64,000 bases of DNA from Serpens gallinarum (GCF_014836765.1 NZ_JACSQG010000001.1:62001-126000); one strand, 5' to 3'; counted from the stretch's first letter, positions 43,901 through 53,747 are shown. Numbers and translations: made by a program. Notes: generated by a model from the sequence alone, not told the origin.

Positions 43901-46900
43901 GCAGCCCAGAGATCGGTCGCCGGGCTCGGTTCGGCGGGTTCTGCGGCCGTGTTGTCGAGCTGGGCCAGGGGAGCTGCCAGTGGCTGTTCAGGGACCGCTG
44001 GCTGACGAGGCGAGTCCAGGCGAACTTCGCCGGTCTGACGAAATTCCAGGATCGCCCGGATCAGCGCGGTCGAGGGTGACAGCGCCTGGCGGGCCTGTAA
44101 TTGCTCCAGTTGCTGATCGAGCCGGTCATGGCATTTGTGCAGCAGCCAGGCCAAGGTGGGTGCTGGAGTGAAGCGCTTGTCCAGCAAGCCTTCATAAAGG
44201 GATTCCAACTCGTGAGCGAGATCGCCGATGGGTGCGATCTCCGCCATGCGTGCGCCCCCTTTGAGGGTGTGCAGATCGCGCTGCAGGGCGTTCAAGGCCG
44301 ACAGGTTGGCAGGCGCCGCCAGCCAGTCGTCCAGGGCCTGGCTGGCACTGTCGAGAATATCCACAGCCTCTTCAAGGAAGATGTCGACCATCTCCTCGTC
44401 CAGGTCCGCATTCAGCGCCAGTCGTGTTTCAACGGCTTCGCCGGCGTCCGGCTGGTCAACTGCAGGTGCAGAATCCTGCTGCGTGAGCAGCGCCTGCAAG
44501 GCGGTAATACGCCCGGGGCAGGGGTCGACCTGCAAGGCGGCGGCGACCTGATCGAGCATGCCTATCAAGTCTTCATGAGCGCCTTGGGCCTCGGCGAAAA
44601 AATCATCGCCGGCCACTACCCGCCCTTGGTCCACTGCGCCGTAAAGCGTGAGCAGCGCCTGGCAGAGCTCGGCAATTTGTGGCAGATCGGCCCGCCGCGC
44701 ACCACCCTCGAGCGTATTCAGCTCTTCACGCAGGGCATTGAGCGGCTGCGCATCGCTGGGCTGGGCGCGCCAGCGCCGCAGCCATTGTTCGGCGTCGAGC
44801 AGGATATCCATGCCTTCATGGAGAAAACGCCCGATCGGCCCCGGGTCACGGCTGCCGCCTTGTTCGTCGTGTTCTTGCTGGGAGCGGGCCAGACGCGTTT
44901 CATGCAAGCGCTGGACGGCCTGCAGGAAGTGGTCCGTTCCGGGAATCCGTGCGTAAGGCTGGCTGTCCAACTGCTGCAGGCCTTGCTCCAGCAACTGCGC
45001 CGCCTCACCCAACAGTTCGGCGAGGGTCATGTCCACGGGGATCTGGTGGGTGTGGAATTCCTTGACCAGTTTTTCCAGTGGTTTGGCGATTTCGGCCATC
45101 GGCAGAATGCCGGCCATGTGTGCGCTGCCCTTGAGGGTATGCAACGCCCGCTGCAAGCTGTCATTGATCGGCTGGGGCAGCAGGTCGGCACATTCATCCA
45201 GAAAGCGCGCCAGCGTTTGCAGGTGGCTTTCCGCTTCGTTGCGAAAGATTTCCAGCAACTGCGGGTCGAGGCCTTCGCCTGCCGGCTGCACCGCAGGCTG
45301 CGCGTGCGCCTCATGGGCGGTGTCGGCTGCCGGAGTGGCGGGCTCCGCCGGCAACGGGCTGGCGAGTGTTTCTCCCTTGGCCAAAGCATGGGCAACAGCG
45401 GCCAGGTGATCGACATCGGCGCGCTGGCGCTGGGCCTTGGCGGCAAACTCGTCGATCAGTTCGGGCAGCAGCATGATTACGTTGCCGACGACGTCGTGCA
45501 GCACCGCAGTGGGCTCGATGCTGCGATCCAGAATGCGGTTGAACAGGTTTTCGATGGACCAGGCCAGCTCGCCAATGATTAAGGCGCGCACCATGCGACC
45601 ACTGCCCTTGAGGGTATGGAAGGCACGGCGCACTTCGGTCAGCGCGTCACGGTCATCGACATCGGCGCGCCAGCGCGGCAGGTACTCGTTGAGGGTCTCG
45701 AGCACTTCGCCAGCTTCCTCGACAAAGACTTCCAGCAGCTCTTCGTCGACCGGCTCTTCGTCGGCGGGCGGTGGCAGCAGGCTCGGCGGTACGTCGTGGG
45801 CCGGTGGGTTGATGGCTTGGACGGGTGTCGCCAACACGTCGGCGACACTTTGCACCGAGGGTTCTACTGCCGGTGGGGCGGCAGGTGCAGCCATCGGCAA
45901 ATCGACTTCCGGCAGGTCCAGCGCTGTTAGGTCCAGCACATCCCAGGTTTCGGCGGCCTGTTCCAGCTCCATCAGCTCGGGCAGTGCGTCGTCTTGCGTC
46001 GCAGGCGTCGTCTCCGTGGTCTGCGCTTCAGCAGCCGGTGGGTCCAGCTCCAGCAGCTCGAAGAGGAACTGCTTGCCGTCATCGAACGGGGTGGCGTCTT
46101 CATCGACGTCCGACTGGTCTGCATCAAGCGGCGCAGCATCGTCGATCTGCCACTGCGGCCCGGTTTCGACGAACAGGTCATCGACGAATTCGGCCAGCGA
46201 CGGCAGCGCAGCCTCGTCGTGCGGCGCGGGTTCCCAAGTCTGCTCAAGCTCAAGGGGCTGGGTGGGCTCGGGAATATGCGCCGGTTCCGCGCCGCCGATC
46301 GGGTAACCGAGGCTACGCAGACTGTCCTCGGCGACGTCGAGAATCAGTTCGCCCTGGCTGACATGGTCTTCCGCCAGACGCTCCAGGTAATACTCGACGC
46401 TGGTAATGGCATCGGCCAGGGTGTCGAGGTGCTGCCAGTCGGGAATGGCCTGGTGAGCCAGCAGTTGTTCCTGGATATAGCGGTTGCAGGCATCCAGCAG
46501 GGTTGCGGCGCGGGCCAGGGGAATCATGCCCAAACCGCCACGTACCTGGGTCAGCAGCTCAGGAACGCGAGCCAGGTGCTGATGATTCCATTGCGAGGCG
46601 ATGAACTCGATGATGGCGTCCTTGGCCTGTTCCAGGCCGGTGCGCGCTTCGCGAATCACCAGTTGATGAATCTGCGCCACATCGGTGGTGGGCAGGTGAT
46701 TTTGCTCATTGGGCGTATCGCTGGCGACGCCGGCCATTCCGGTCAGGGTGGCCTCGACGTACAGCAGCGCACCGGCGACATCCATCAGAACGGCATCGTC
46801 GGCCGAACGCTGTCCGTCGATCAACTGCTGCACGGTGTCGAGCTGATCGACGATCACTTTGCGTGGCTGGGCGAAGCCGAGTACCGCCAGGGTATCGGCG

Positions 46901-47976
46901 ATCTGTTTCAGGGGCGTCTGCAGGGTGACCAGCTCCTGGGCGCTCTGGCGGTCGCTGCGTACGAACAGATCGAGGCTGTCCTTGACGCGCACCAGCTCTT
47001 CGCATAACGCGGTGACCACCGAACGGATCGCGTCGCGATCCGGGCCGGCCAGGCGTGCCCGTTCGGCATTCACCAGTGCGCTGTCAGGTAGCGCTTCGTC
47101 GAGGCGATAGCGTGCCTTGAGCGCGGAGATGCGCGGTGAATCCACCTGTGCCTTGGCGACATAAAACAGCAGGTTCTTGGTCAGCTCGTCCGGTGCGGCA
47201 CGGTTGAAGCCGTCTGCGCCTTCGCTGACCAAACGCTTGAGTTCCTTATCGAGCTGGCGCAGCAGGGTGCGCACCGAGGTGCCTTGGGCCACGCCACCAT
47301 TGGCCAGGCCTTCGATCAGGCCGGCAGCGATCTGCCACAGGGCACCCAACGGCGCATCCTTGCAGAGCGTCTCCAGGCGGGCGAACACCCGTGCCAGATA
47401 ATTGAGGTTGGTGGGCAGGTCCTGATTGCGGATCAGGCCAATCAGCGCGGCCTGCTGCATCTGGCGCAACTTGCGCAGCAGGGCCGGCAGTTCGGCGGTG
47501 CGCAGCCGGTCAATGGATTCGCCGGACAGTGCCGGGGCGCGCCCGGATAGGTCCGGGGCAAACAGGCTGGTTTCCGACAGGAGCTTTTCGCCACGCGCTG
47601 CGCGCAGGTCGTTGAGCAGTGGCAGGACGACCATCGGCAGATCGCGGCGCGCACTCTGAATGCTGTCGAGGTAGGCCGGCAATTGCAAGATGGCCTGCAT
47701 CATGACTTCCAGCGCTTCGCCCTGGTCGCCGACGCGGTTTTCCATCAGTGCCTGGGCCAGATGCTCCATTTCTTCGGCCAGCAGGGCTGCGCCATAGAAC
47801 TCGACCATCTGCAACGTGCCGTGGACCTGGTGCACATAGGTCAGGCAAAAACGCAGGCGCGTCGTGTCTTCACGGTTCTCGACGAACGCTTCCAGTGCCT
47901 GCCGTGCCTGTTTGAGCGTCTCGGCGATCTCGCCTTTGACCCACTCCAGGGCGACGTAATCGTGACGATCCCCCAT
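40975..47976 (-). CDS. chpA: Hybrid chemosensory histidine kinase ChpA
   Basis: A 2333-residue CheA-type kinase for twitching motility and cAMP control. By reading codons I place six phosphotransfer histidines (49, 787, 946, 1236, 1456 and 1606; typical motif LHTLKGGAR), a Thr at the same motif position (476, LLTQVRGGLGM) and an Asn (1087, LNTLEGGARRA) where P. aeruginosa is described as having a Ser domain. Then come dimerisation and ATPase regions (LEHMLRNAVDHGIES, LSLSDDGAGIRL), a CheW-like domain and a receiver (LLDVEMPRMDGF, Asp2263). The start at 47976 has GGAG five bases upstream; an ATG at 47991 overlaps the pilK stop and is an alternative. Confidence 0.95.
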   Translation of the reverse strand: MGDRHDYVALEWVKGEIAETLKQARQALEAFVENREDTTRLRFCLTYVHQVHGTLQMVEFYGAALLAEEMEHLAQALMENRVGDQGEALEVMMQAILQLPAYLDSIQSARRDLPMVVLPLLNDLRAARGEKLLSETSLFAPDLSGRAPALSGESIDRLRTAELPALLRKLRQMQQAALIGLIRNQDLPTNLNYLARVFARLETLCKDAPLGALWQIAAGLIEGLANGGVAQGTSVRTLLRQLDKELKRLVSEGADGFNRAAPDELTKNLLFYVAKAQVDSPRISALKARYRLDEALPDSALVNAERARLAGPDRDAIRSVVTALCEELVRVKDSLDLFVRSDRQSAQELVTLQTPLKQIADTLAVLGFAQPRKVIVDQLDTVQQLIDGQRSADDAVLMDVAGALLYVEATLTGMAGVASDTPNEQNHLPTTDVAQIHQLVIREARTGLEQAKDAIIEFIASQWNHQHLARVPELLTQVRGGLGMIPLARAATLLDACNRYIQEQLLAHQAIPDWQHLDTLADAITSVEYYLERLAEDHVSQGELILDVAEDSLRSLGYPIGGAEPAHIPEPTQPLELEQTWEPAPHDEAALPSLAEFVDDLFVETGPQWQIDDAAPLDADQSDVDEDATPFDDGKQFLFELLELDPPAAEAQTTETTPATQDDALPELMELEQAAETWDVLDLTALDLPEVDLPMAAPAAPPAVEPSVQSVADVLATPVQAINPPAHDVPPSLLPPPADEEPVDEELLEVFVEEAGEVLETLNEYLPRWRADVDDRDALTEVRRAFHTLKGSGRMVRALIIGELAWSIENLFNRILDRSIEPTAVLHDVVGNVIMLLPELIDEFAAKAQRQRADVDHLAAVAHALAKGETLASPLPAEPATPAADTAHEAHAQPAVQPAGEGLDPQLLEIFRNEAESHLQTLARFLDECADLLPQPINDSLQRALHTLKGSAHMAGILPMAEIAKPLEKLVKEFHTHQIPVDMTLAELLGEAAQLLEQGLQQLDSQPYARIPGTDHFLQAVQRLHETRLARSQQEHDEQGGSRDPGPIGRFLHEGMDILLDAEQWLRRWRAQPSDAQPLNALREELNTLEGGARRADLPQIAELCQALLTLYGAVDQGRVVAGDDFFAEAQGAHEDLIGMLDQVAAALQVDPCPGRITALQALLTQQDSAPAVDQPDAGEAVETRLALNADLDEEMVDIFLEEAVDILDSASQALDDWLAAPANLSALNALQRDLHTLKGGARMAEIAPIGDLAHELESLYEGLLDKRFTPAPTLAWLLHKCHDRLDQQLEQLQARQALSPSTALIRAILEFRQTGEVRLDSPRQPAVPEQPLAAPLAQLDNTAAEPAEPSPATDLWAALEAAADSVQFEELDNLDGLDSLDELDDSFSLDETPAVSEPLPLAEVFDLDVQSDPELLALFLEECFGLIDNASAALLRWHADPQNSLETETLQRDLHTIKGCARMADIAPIGDLAEQLEALYQGLAAGELRAGEGLLDLLESSHQRLQEMLEAVRDQRPLPEAQDLIDTLEQFCANPEEQLSVPPSVILQAAPEAPAAAVDEVDSEILEIFREEADELLEDLEATFARWESQADDLSPINDLLRLLHTLKGGARLAAQTRIGDLSHDLEQRLSEASHAGTPAQSLLIAAQDDFKALQQAVDQLRGKVSAAPPAEPQSLPGQFDNLPTITEPMPVEPAMPVTKTLPFVKRSEQAALEAASRRAPQELVKVPADLLEGLVNLAGETSIFRGRVEQQVSDVGYTLGEMEATIERVRDQLRRLDTETQAQILSRYQAEAERSGYEEFDPLEMDRHSQLQQLSRALFESASDLFDLKETLATKNRDAETLLLQQARVNTELQEGLMRTRMVPFDRLVPRLRRIVRQVAGELGKQVDLVVSNAEGEMDRSVLERIVAPLEHMLRNAVDHGIESVEARRAAGKPEQGRIALNLSREGGEIVLSLSDDGAGIRLEAVRRKAIERGLMQPDSDLSDHEVLQFILAAGFSTAEAITQISGRGVGLDVVNSEVRQLGGSMSIESTPGKGTRFLVRLPFTVSVNRALMVLSGEDLYAIPLNTIEGIVRVSPFELEAYYQPEAPRFEYAGQAYQLRYLGDLLSNGQHPKLVGQNLPLPVILVRSAEHAVAVQVDSLAGSREIVVKSLGPQFAGVPGISGATLLGDGRVVVILDLLATLRSLQGRLALHYRRSATPLLSEETDSQRPIRVMVVDDSVTVRKVTSRLLERHGMQVLLAKDGVDAIAQLQEHQPDLMLLDVEMPRMDGFEVATLVRHDEQLKDLPIIMITSRTGEKHRERAMAIGVNDYLGKPYQEALLLERIAALVQRP

Positions 47977-47987
47977 AGCGACTCCAG

Positions 47988-48869
47988 TCATAACCTTTTC
48001 CGGGTAAACGCCAAAACCCCTTCGTCGGCCACCGGTTCCAGGTCCGGGTGTTGCCAACCGCTTACTTCACCGACCCCGACCACCAGCAACCCTCCTGGCG
48101 CCAGGCGTTCAGCCAGGCGGTTGAGAATGTCGCGGCGGCGCCAGCGGCGGAAATAAATCAGCAGGTTCTGACAGAAGATAACGTCCATGCCGGTCCAGGG
48201 CGCGAGGTCCAGGTCCAGCACATTGAGTCGGGCACAACAGACCCGCGCGACCAGGTCGGGGTGAATCCGCTGGCCCCGTGGCTCGGCGGTGAAATAACGG
48301 TCACGCAGTTCCGGCTCCAGCGCTTGCAATCGTCGCGGGTCGAATACGCCCTCGCGAGCCTTGGCCAAAGCGCCCAGGCTGATATCCGTGGCGATTACGC
48401 CAAACCCTTGGGTATGCCCCGTGCGGCGCTCAACTTCGGCGGCGGCGATGGCCAGTGAATAGGCTTCCTCGCCACTCGCGCAGCCCATGCTCCATAAGGC
48501 CCAGGGGGCTGCTTTTTGGGCCAGGTGCTGCTGCAGATAGCGATCGAGCAGTTCAAATGACGGCAGGTGGCGGTAAAAGCGCGTCTCCTGAACGGTCAGG
48601 CGGTCCAGAAGACGCGACCATTCCACTGCGCCGCGCGGACCGCTGATGAGCTGCTGGTAATAGCCCTGGTAATCGCCAATCCCCAATTCGCGCATGCGAG
48701 AGTTGAGGTGGGTTAGCAAAAAACTCCGCCGCTGCTCATTGAGCACCTGGCCGGTGCGCCGTTCAAGCAGCGCCTGCCAATCGTGGAACTCCTCCGCTGT
48801 CATGTCGGCCGATGGTTTCAAGGCCCAGACGCCGCTTGGCTGCATGCCGTGCCCCTCGTTCATGGCCAT
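47988..48869 (-). CDS. pilK: CheR-type methyltransferase PilK
   Basis: A 293-residue S-adenosylmethionine-dependent methyltransferase that methylates glutamates of PilJ. The CheR pattern is clear: SFLLTHLNSRMRELG, RLTVQETRFYRHLPSFELL, the SAM loop WSMGCASGEEAYSLAI, VIATDISLGALAKAREG and DVIFCQNLLIYF. The start is uncertain between 48869 and 48863 because neither has a good ribosome-binding site nearby; an AAGGAGG lies too far upstream. The stop is followed within a few bases by chpA. Confidence 0.93.
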   Translation of the reverse strand: MAMNEGHGMQPSGVWALKPSADMTAEEFHDWQALLERRTGQVLNEQRRSFLLTHLNSRMRELGIGDYQGYYQQLISGPRGAVEWSRLLDRLTVQETRFYRHLPSFELLDRYLQQHLAQKAAPWALWSMGCASGEEAYSLAIAAAEVERRTGHTQGFGVIATDISLGALAKAREGVFDPRRLQALEPELRDRYFTAEPRGQRIHPDLVARVCCARLNVLDLDLAPWTGMDVIFCQNLLIYFRRWRRRDILNRLAERLAPGGLLVVGVGEVSGWQHPDLEPVADEGVLAFTRKRL

Positions 48870-48904
48870 TGGCGACGCCGTTGAGGTCGTCGCCCCTCCT
48901 TTAT

Positions 48905-50953
48905 TCAGGCCTTGTCGGCGGCGTCCGGCAGATTGAAGCCGGATACCGAACCGCGCATTTCACTGGCCATCTTGGCCAGGTTACCGATGCTGGTGGCGGT
49001 GGCGGTGGTACCGGTCGAGGTTTGCGAGGTGATTTCCTGAATCACGTTCATCGTGTTGGAGATATGTCCGGCCGAGGAGGCTTGCTGACGCGCGGCGTTG
49101 GAGATGTTCTGAATCAGCGAGGCGAGGCTCTTGGATACTTTTTCGATCTCTTCCAGAGCGACTCCGGCGTCCTGCGCCAGGTGCGCACCGCGTACCACTT
49201 CGGTGGTGGTCTGTTCCATGGAGATCACCGCCTCGTTGGTGTCGGCCTGAATGGCCTTGACCAGGGTTTCGATCTGCTTGGTGGCCGCCGAGGAGCGTTC
49301 GGCCAGGCGCTGGACTTCATCGGCTACCACGGCGAAGCCGCGTCCGGCGTCACCAGCCATGGAGGCCTGGATGGCGGCGTTGAGAGCAAGGATGTTGGTC
49401 TGGTCGGCGATGTCGTTGATCAGGCTGACGATGTCGCCGATCTCCTGGGACGATTCACCCAGGCGCTTGATGCGCTTGGAGGTGTCCTGGATCTGCTCGC
49501 GGATGTTGTCCATGCCGGTGATGGTGTTGTGCACCACCTCGTTGCCCTTGTTGGCAATGGCCACGGAACGTTCGGCTACTGCAGCGGATTCCGCGGCGTT
49601 GGCTGATACCTGGTCGATGGATACGGCCATTTCATTGATGGCGGCGGACGCACCGGCGATTTCCTGGGCCTGGTGCTCGGAAGCTTCGGCCAGGTGCATG
49701 GCGGTGGCCTGGGTTTCCTGGGCGGCGGCGGCCACCTGCACGGCGGTCAGGTTGATGGTCTGCACCAAGTCGCGCAGCTGGTCGATGGAGTAGTTGATCG
49801 AATCGGCGATGGCGCCGGTGAAATCCTCGGTCACTGTCGCAGCCACGGTCAGGTCACCGTCGGCGAGGTCAGCAATTTCATCGAGCAGACGCAGGATGGC
49901 GGTCTGGTTGCGTTCGTTCTTTTCTGCGGTCTCAGCCAGGCGACGACGGGTGTCTTGCACCATCACCAGGGCAATGAGGATGATGGCTGCCAAGGCCACG
50001 AAGCCCAGCAGGTAGCCGGCCAGGGTAAACAGGGCGCGTCCGTCTGCCTGGGCTTCGAAGCTGACGGCCAGTTCCGAAGCCTTGTCCAGCAGGGTTTGCG
50101 ACAGGCTGAAGATGCTTTCGGCAGATTCACGAACCTGGAACAGTTCCGGCGAGGTTTCCAGAATCTCGTCCACCGAGCCGGAGACGAATTCGAACAGCTC
50201 GACGATTTCACTTAACCGCTCACGGGCGTCCGGATCGGCGACGCGGGTGATTTCCATGGCTGGGTTGCCGTCGAGCATGGCCTTCAGTACCCGGCCGAAC
50301 AGGCTGGCATCACGGCCGAACATGTCGGCAGCCTGCACCGAGTCCTGGTCACCGGCGAGCACCTTGTTTACCGAGCCGAGGATTCGTTCTGCGAGCAGCG
50401 ACTGACGCTGGGCAACGGAGACTTGGGCGGCGGGCGCGTTGCTCTCCAGTAGGATGTCGACCACTTCTTCGTATTCCACCTGCAGCTGCGGAATGGTTTC
50501 CGACAAGGTTGCAGCAACTTGGTGCAGGGACAGCACGGTCTGTTCGCTGGCAAGGATCACGTCGGTGTTGCGGCGCAGGCCGGTCCAGTCCTGCTGCACC
50601 GCTTCCATTTCCCGTTCCACGACACTGGGAACTGCGGGCAGGTTGTTGGCCGGGTCGCCGTTGACCAGGAAGCCCCAGCGCTTGTCGAAGTCGTTGCGCG
50701 CATCCTTGAGCAGGGTAAAGGCCTCAGCCTTGCCCGCCGCCGCTTCGGTGGCGTTCTTGGCGATGCGCTGGGATAGCACACGCAGCTCACCGGCATGACT
50801 GATGTATTCCGTGTCGTAGGTGGACTGGATATTCAGGTATGCGAAGTTGGCGAACAGCAGCACGATGGAAACGATCAGGGTTACGAAGAGGCCCGCGATC
50901 AGCGAGCTGCTGCGCATCCCCGCGATAAAATTGCCCATGTTGGTCTTTTTCAT
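48905..50953 (-). CDS. pilJ: Type IV pilus chemoreceptor PilJ
   Basis: A 682-residue methyl-accepting protein that senses pilin/surface signals and drives ChpA. It has two membrane helices (about 17-38 and 300-325) around a periplasmic region with two PilJ-type helical modules ([22 protein letters not shown] and similar near 175), then a HAMP-like part and a cytoplasmic signalling hairpin ([38 protein letters not shown]). The start at 50953 gives the same length as in P. aeruginosa. Confidence 0.96.
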   Translation of the reverse strand: MKKTNMGNFIAGMRSSSLIAGLFVTLIVSIVLLFANFAYLNIQSTYDTEYISHAGELRVLSQRIAKNATEAAAGKAEAFTLLKDARNDFDKRWGFLVNGDPANNLPAVPSVVEREMEAVQQDWTGLRRNTDVILASEQTVLSLHQVAATLSETIPQLQVEYEEVVDILLESNAPAAQVSVAQRQSLLAERILGSVNKVLAGDQDSVQAADMFGRDASLFGRVLKAMLDGNPAMEITRVADPDARERLSEIVELFEFVSGSVDEILETSPELFQVRESAESIFSLSQTLLDKASELAVSFEAQADGRALFTLAGYLLGFVALAAIILIALVMVQDTRRRLAETAEKNERNQTAILRLLDEIADLADGDLTVAATVTEDFTGAIADSINYSIDQLRDLVQTINLTAVQVAAAAQETQATAMHLAEASEHQAQEIAGASAAINEMAVSIDQVSANAAESAAVAERSVAIANKGNEVVHNTITGMDNIREQIQDTSKRIKRLGESSQEIGDIVSLINDIADQTNILALNAAIQASMAGDAGRGFAVVADEVQRLAERSSAATKQIETLVKAIQADTNEAVISMEQTTTEVVRGAHLAQDAGVALEEIEKVSKSLASLIQNISNAARQQASSAGHISNTMNVIQEITSQTSTGTTATATSIGNLAKMASEMRGSVSGFNLPDAADKA

Positions 50954-51037
50954 TATCTGGCCCCCGCCTGGGCCCACCGCATTGCTAGTTCCATTTGAAG
51001 CCACAAGGCCGATCGGGTCGGCCCACCGAAATCGTTG

Positions 51038-51574
51038 TCACACCGCAACGTCGAGAAACTCAGGGTGCTGCGCCAGCGCCTGCGGGCTGAATACCAGCCA
51101 GGGCTGCTCGCGATTGAACACCCCATAGATGAAAGGCTGGAGCGCTGCCTCCAAGGGAGGCGGCTGCTCGGAAAAGGCTTCCACCGAAAAATGCTGCATG
51201 CCGAACACCTCATCGACAATGACCCCGGCGAACACGTCCTGGTGCTCGATCACCAGCACCCGGCGTTGCTTGAGCAACGGCGAAAGCTCATGACTGAAAA
51301 AGCCGCATAGGTCGATCATCGGCAGTAGGCGTCCGCGCACGTTGGCCACACCCTTGACCCAGGATTTCACGCCTGGCAAACGGGTATGGCGGGGTACGCG
51401 GAGGATTTCACCCACTTCGCCCATGGGTGCGACAAACAGGCGTTCGCCCATACGAAAGCCGATGCCGCTCCAGGTCTGCTGGGTTTCCTGCTGCGAGGGC
51501 AAGCCGGCTGCCAGCGCTCGGCAGCGCTGGTCGATGCCCAGCAGCAGTTCGAAGGGTGTCTGTACGTCCGACAT
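51038..51574 (-). CDS. pilI: CheW-like adaptor PilI
   Basis: A 178-residue CheW-domain protein coupling PilJ to ChpA. Recognised by MSDVQTPFELLLGIDQRCRA, GIGFRMGERLFVAPMGEVGE, VKGVANVRGRLLPMIDLCGF and FAGVIVDEVFGMQHF. The start at 51574 matches the P. aeruginosa protein. An in-frame ATG at 51625 that overlaps the pilH stop (TGATG) would add 17 residues and permit translational coupling, so either start is possible. Confidence 0.93.
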   Translation of the reverse strand: MSDVQTPFELLLGIDQRCRALAAGLPSQQETQQTWSGIGFRMGERLFVAPMGEVGEILRVPRHTRLPGVKSWVKGVANVRGRLLPMIDLCGFFSHELSPLLKQRRVLVIEHQDVFAGVIVDEVFGMQHFSVEAFSEQPPPLEAALQPFIYGVFNREQPWLVFSPQALAQHPEFLDVAV

Positions 51575-51624
51575 GCCTGCCTTGGCCTGGTGTTGAGAAG
51601 TATCGAGAGTGGTCCGGTCCGGCA

Positions 51625-51990
51625 TCAGCCGGCCAGAACCGCTTTCAGGGTCTGCAACAGGGTCGCCTCATCCACCGGTTTGGTCAGATAGTCTTTGGCG
51701 CCTTGACGCTTGCCCCAGACCTTATCGGTTTCCTGATCCTTGGTGGTGACGATGATCACCGGGATGTGACTGGTGTCCGCATCTTTGGTCAATTGCCGGG
51801 TGGCCTGGAAGCCATTGAGCCCTGGCATGACGATATCCATCAGGACGACATCGGGTTTTTCCTGGCGGGCCAGGGCCACGCCATCCGCGCCATTTTCGGC
51901 CTTGAGCACCTGATGACCATGCTTTTCCAGCATCTCGGTCAGCTTGTACATCTCGGTCGGAGAGTCATCAACAATCAAAATACGAGCCAT
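51625..51990 (-). CDS. pilH: Response regulator PilH
   Basis: A 121-residue stand-alone CheY-like receiver. Phospho-acceptor Asp52 (VVLMDIVMPG), acidic pair ILIVDDSPTE and Lys in DYLTKPVDEA are present. In P. aeruginosa PilH counters PilG, favouring retraction-side control and lowering cAMP. The start at 51990 gives the standard length; the frame extends six codons upstream without support. Confidence 0.95.
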   Translation of the reverse strand: MARILIVDDSPTEMYKLTEMLEKHGHQVLKAENGADGVALARQEKPDVVLMDIVMPGLNGFQATRQLTKDADTSHIPVIIVTTKDQETDKVWGKRQGAKDYLTKPVDEATLLQTLKAVLAG

Positions 51991-52035
51991 GGTATTCCCC
52001 ATACACAAAAGACGTCAGCGGCCAGTGGCCGGACC

Positions 52036-52443
52036 TCAGGATAATTGCTCCACCGGTGTGAAGTCGGGCACGTGTGCCTTGATGGCACTGAGCAGTTCTT
52101 CCTTGCTGAAGGGCTTGGTGAGGTACTGGTCGGACCCCACGATGCGCCCTTTGGCCTTGTCGAACAGGCCGTCCTTGGAGGAAAGCATGATCACCGGTGT
52201 CGATTTGAATGCACTGTTATTCTTGATCAGTGCGCAGGTCTGATAACCGTCGAGCCGCGGCATCATGATGTCGACAAATATGATGTTCGGGTGAGTATCG
52301 GCGATCTTGGCCAGCGCATCGAAACCATCGACGGCGGTGATGACCTCGCAGCCCACTTTCTTCAGTAGGGTTTCCGCGGTGCGGCGAATCGTCTTCGAGT
52401 CGTCGATCACCATTACTTTCAAGCTGTCGGAATGCTGTTCCAT
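52036..52443 (-). CDS. pilG: Response regulator PilG
   Basis: A 135-residue CheY-like receiver, first gene of the Pil-Chp cluster. The acidic pair VMVIDDSKTIRRT, phospho-acceptor Asp58 (IIFVDIMMPRLDGY) and Lys in DQYLTKPFSKEEL are intact. PilG promotes pilus extension through PilB and activates adenylate cyclase CyaB. Two ATGs stand in tandem; the second (52443) is better spaced from AGGG and matches the known protein. It is divergent from gshB across about 240 bases. Confidence 0.95.
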   Translation of the reverse strand: MEQHSDSLKVMVIDDSKTIRRTAETLLKKVGCEVITAVDGFDALAKIADTHPNIIFVDIMMPRLDGYQTCALIKNNSAFKSTPVIMLSSKDGLFDKAKGRIVGSDQYLTKPFSKEELLSAIKAHVPDFTPVEQLS

Positions 52444-52684
52444 CATCGCCCTACCATAGCCTCGGTGAGTCGTTATTGTTACGTATGCCTGAGACGGGCC
52501 AATGAAGGGGTCTCAGCCCCCTCGCGGCGTCTTTGTAGCACAGTCCCCAGATGGCAATCCACAGAGCGGCAGCCATCCGCTTTTTCCTTGACCGAGGGCA
52601 TTCACGGCGCCACCCTGACGCCTTGCTAACCCGTTTTTGGCAGTGTCTACTGCCTTGTTCTTATCGCTGCGGAGGATACCCCAC

Positions 52685-53641
52685 ATGAGCGTTCGCCTCG
52701 GGATCGTCATGGACCCCATTGCAGGCATTGCCTTCAAAAAGGACAGCTCGCTGGCCATGCTGCTCGCCGCTCAGGCACGCGGCTGGTCGCTGTTCTACAT
52801 GGAACAGCAGGACCTCTATCAGCTGGGTAGCCAGGCCAGAGGCCGGATGCGCCCCCTGCGCGTGTTCAACGACCCCGAGCACTGGTTCGAACTGGATGCC
52901 GAGATCGATGAGCCGCTCGGCGAGCTCGATGTCATCCTCATGCGCAAGGACCCGCCCTTCAACGGCGAATACGTTTATGCCACCTATCTGCTGGAACTGG
53001 CCGAGCAGGCGGGCGCCCTGGTGGTCAACCGTCCGCAAAGCCTGCGTGACTGCAATGAAAAGTTCTTTGCCACGCAATTCCCGCAATGCACGCCGCCAAC
53101 CCTGGTCAGTCGGCGTTCCGACATTCTCCGCGAGTTCGCCCGCGAGCACCGTGACATCATTCTCAAACCCCTGGATGAGATGGGCGGCGCCTCGATCTTT
53201 CGCCACCGCGAAGGCGATCCCAACCTGTCGGTGATTCTCGAGACGCTGACCGACCACGGTGCGCGGCAGATCATGGCGCAACGTTACATCCCCGAAATCA
53301 AGGCGGGCGATAAACGCATCCTGATGATCGACGGTGAGCCGGTGCCTTACTGCCTGGCGCGCATACCGGCGGCCGGCGAGACGCGTGGCAACCTGGCTGC
53401 GGGCGGCCGTGGCGAAGCGCGCCCGCTGAGCGATCGCGATCGCGAGATCGCCGCCATCGTCGGTCCGCAGTTGCGTGCGCGAGGCTTGCTGTTCGTGGGC
53501 CTGGACGTGATTGGCGACTACCTGACGGAAATCAACATCACCAGTCCGACCTGCATCCGGGAAATCGACAATGCTTATGGAACGCGTATCGGCGAGCAGC
53601 TGATGGATGCGATCGAAGCCAAGCTGCAGGCGCGCGCCTGA
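52685..53641 (+). CDS. gshB: Glutathione synthetase
   Basis: A 318-residue ATP-grasp ligase that joins gamma-glutamylcysteine and glycine. Visible are the N-terminal LGIVMDPIAGIAFKKDSSLA, RKDPPFNGEYVYATYLLE, the ATP-grasp loop ILKPLDEMGGASIFR, RILMIDGEPVPYCLARIP and the metal-binding EINITSPTCIREID. The start at 52685 follows GGAGG by eight bases; the open frame further upstream is unsupported. As in P. aeruginosa it lies between the Pil-Chp cluster and tonB3. Confidence 0.97.
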   Translation: MSVRLGIVMDPIAGIAFKKDSSLAMLLAAQARGWSLFYMEQQDLYQLGSQARGRMRPLRVFNDPEHWFELDAEIDEPLGELDVILMRKDPPFNGEYVYATYLLELAEQAGALVVNRPQSLRDCNEKFFATQFPQCTPPTLVSRRSDILREFAREHRDIILKPLDEMGGASIFRHREGDPNLSVILETLTDHGARQIMAQRYIPEIKAGDKRILMIDGEPVPYCLARIPAAGETRGNLAAGGRGEARPLSDRDREIAAIVGPQLRARGLLFVGLDVIGDYLTEINITSPTCIREIDNAYGTRIGEQLMDAIEAKLQARA

Positions 53642-53659
53642 ATACCCCATGGCATGAAC

Positions 53660-53678
53660 CGGCAGCTTCAAGCTGCCG
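53660..53678 (+). other. Stem-loop between gshB and tonB3
   Basis: CGGCAGCTT-C-AAGCTGCCG is a perfect 9-base arm, itself flanked by GAACC and GGTTC that can extend the stem. There is no T tract, so it may be a weak terminator or an mRNA-processing site. Confidence 0.45.
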
Positions 53679-53747
53679 TGTGGTTCATAGACTTTTGCGC
53701 CGGCTCTCGGGCAGACTGCCGGCCTTTTCGACCCGTAGCAGTGCATC

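Noticed and set aside
45437-46306. Ser/Ala-rich 289-residue plus-strand frame
   Set aside because: Shadow of the acidic Pro/Ala linker region of ChpA; the low complexity mirrors that linker.
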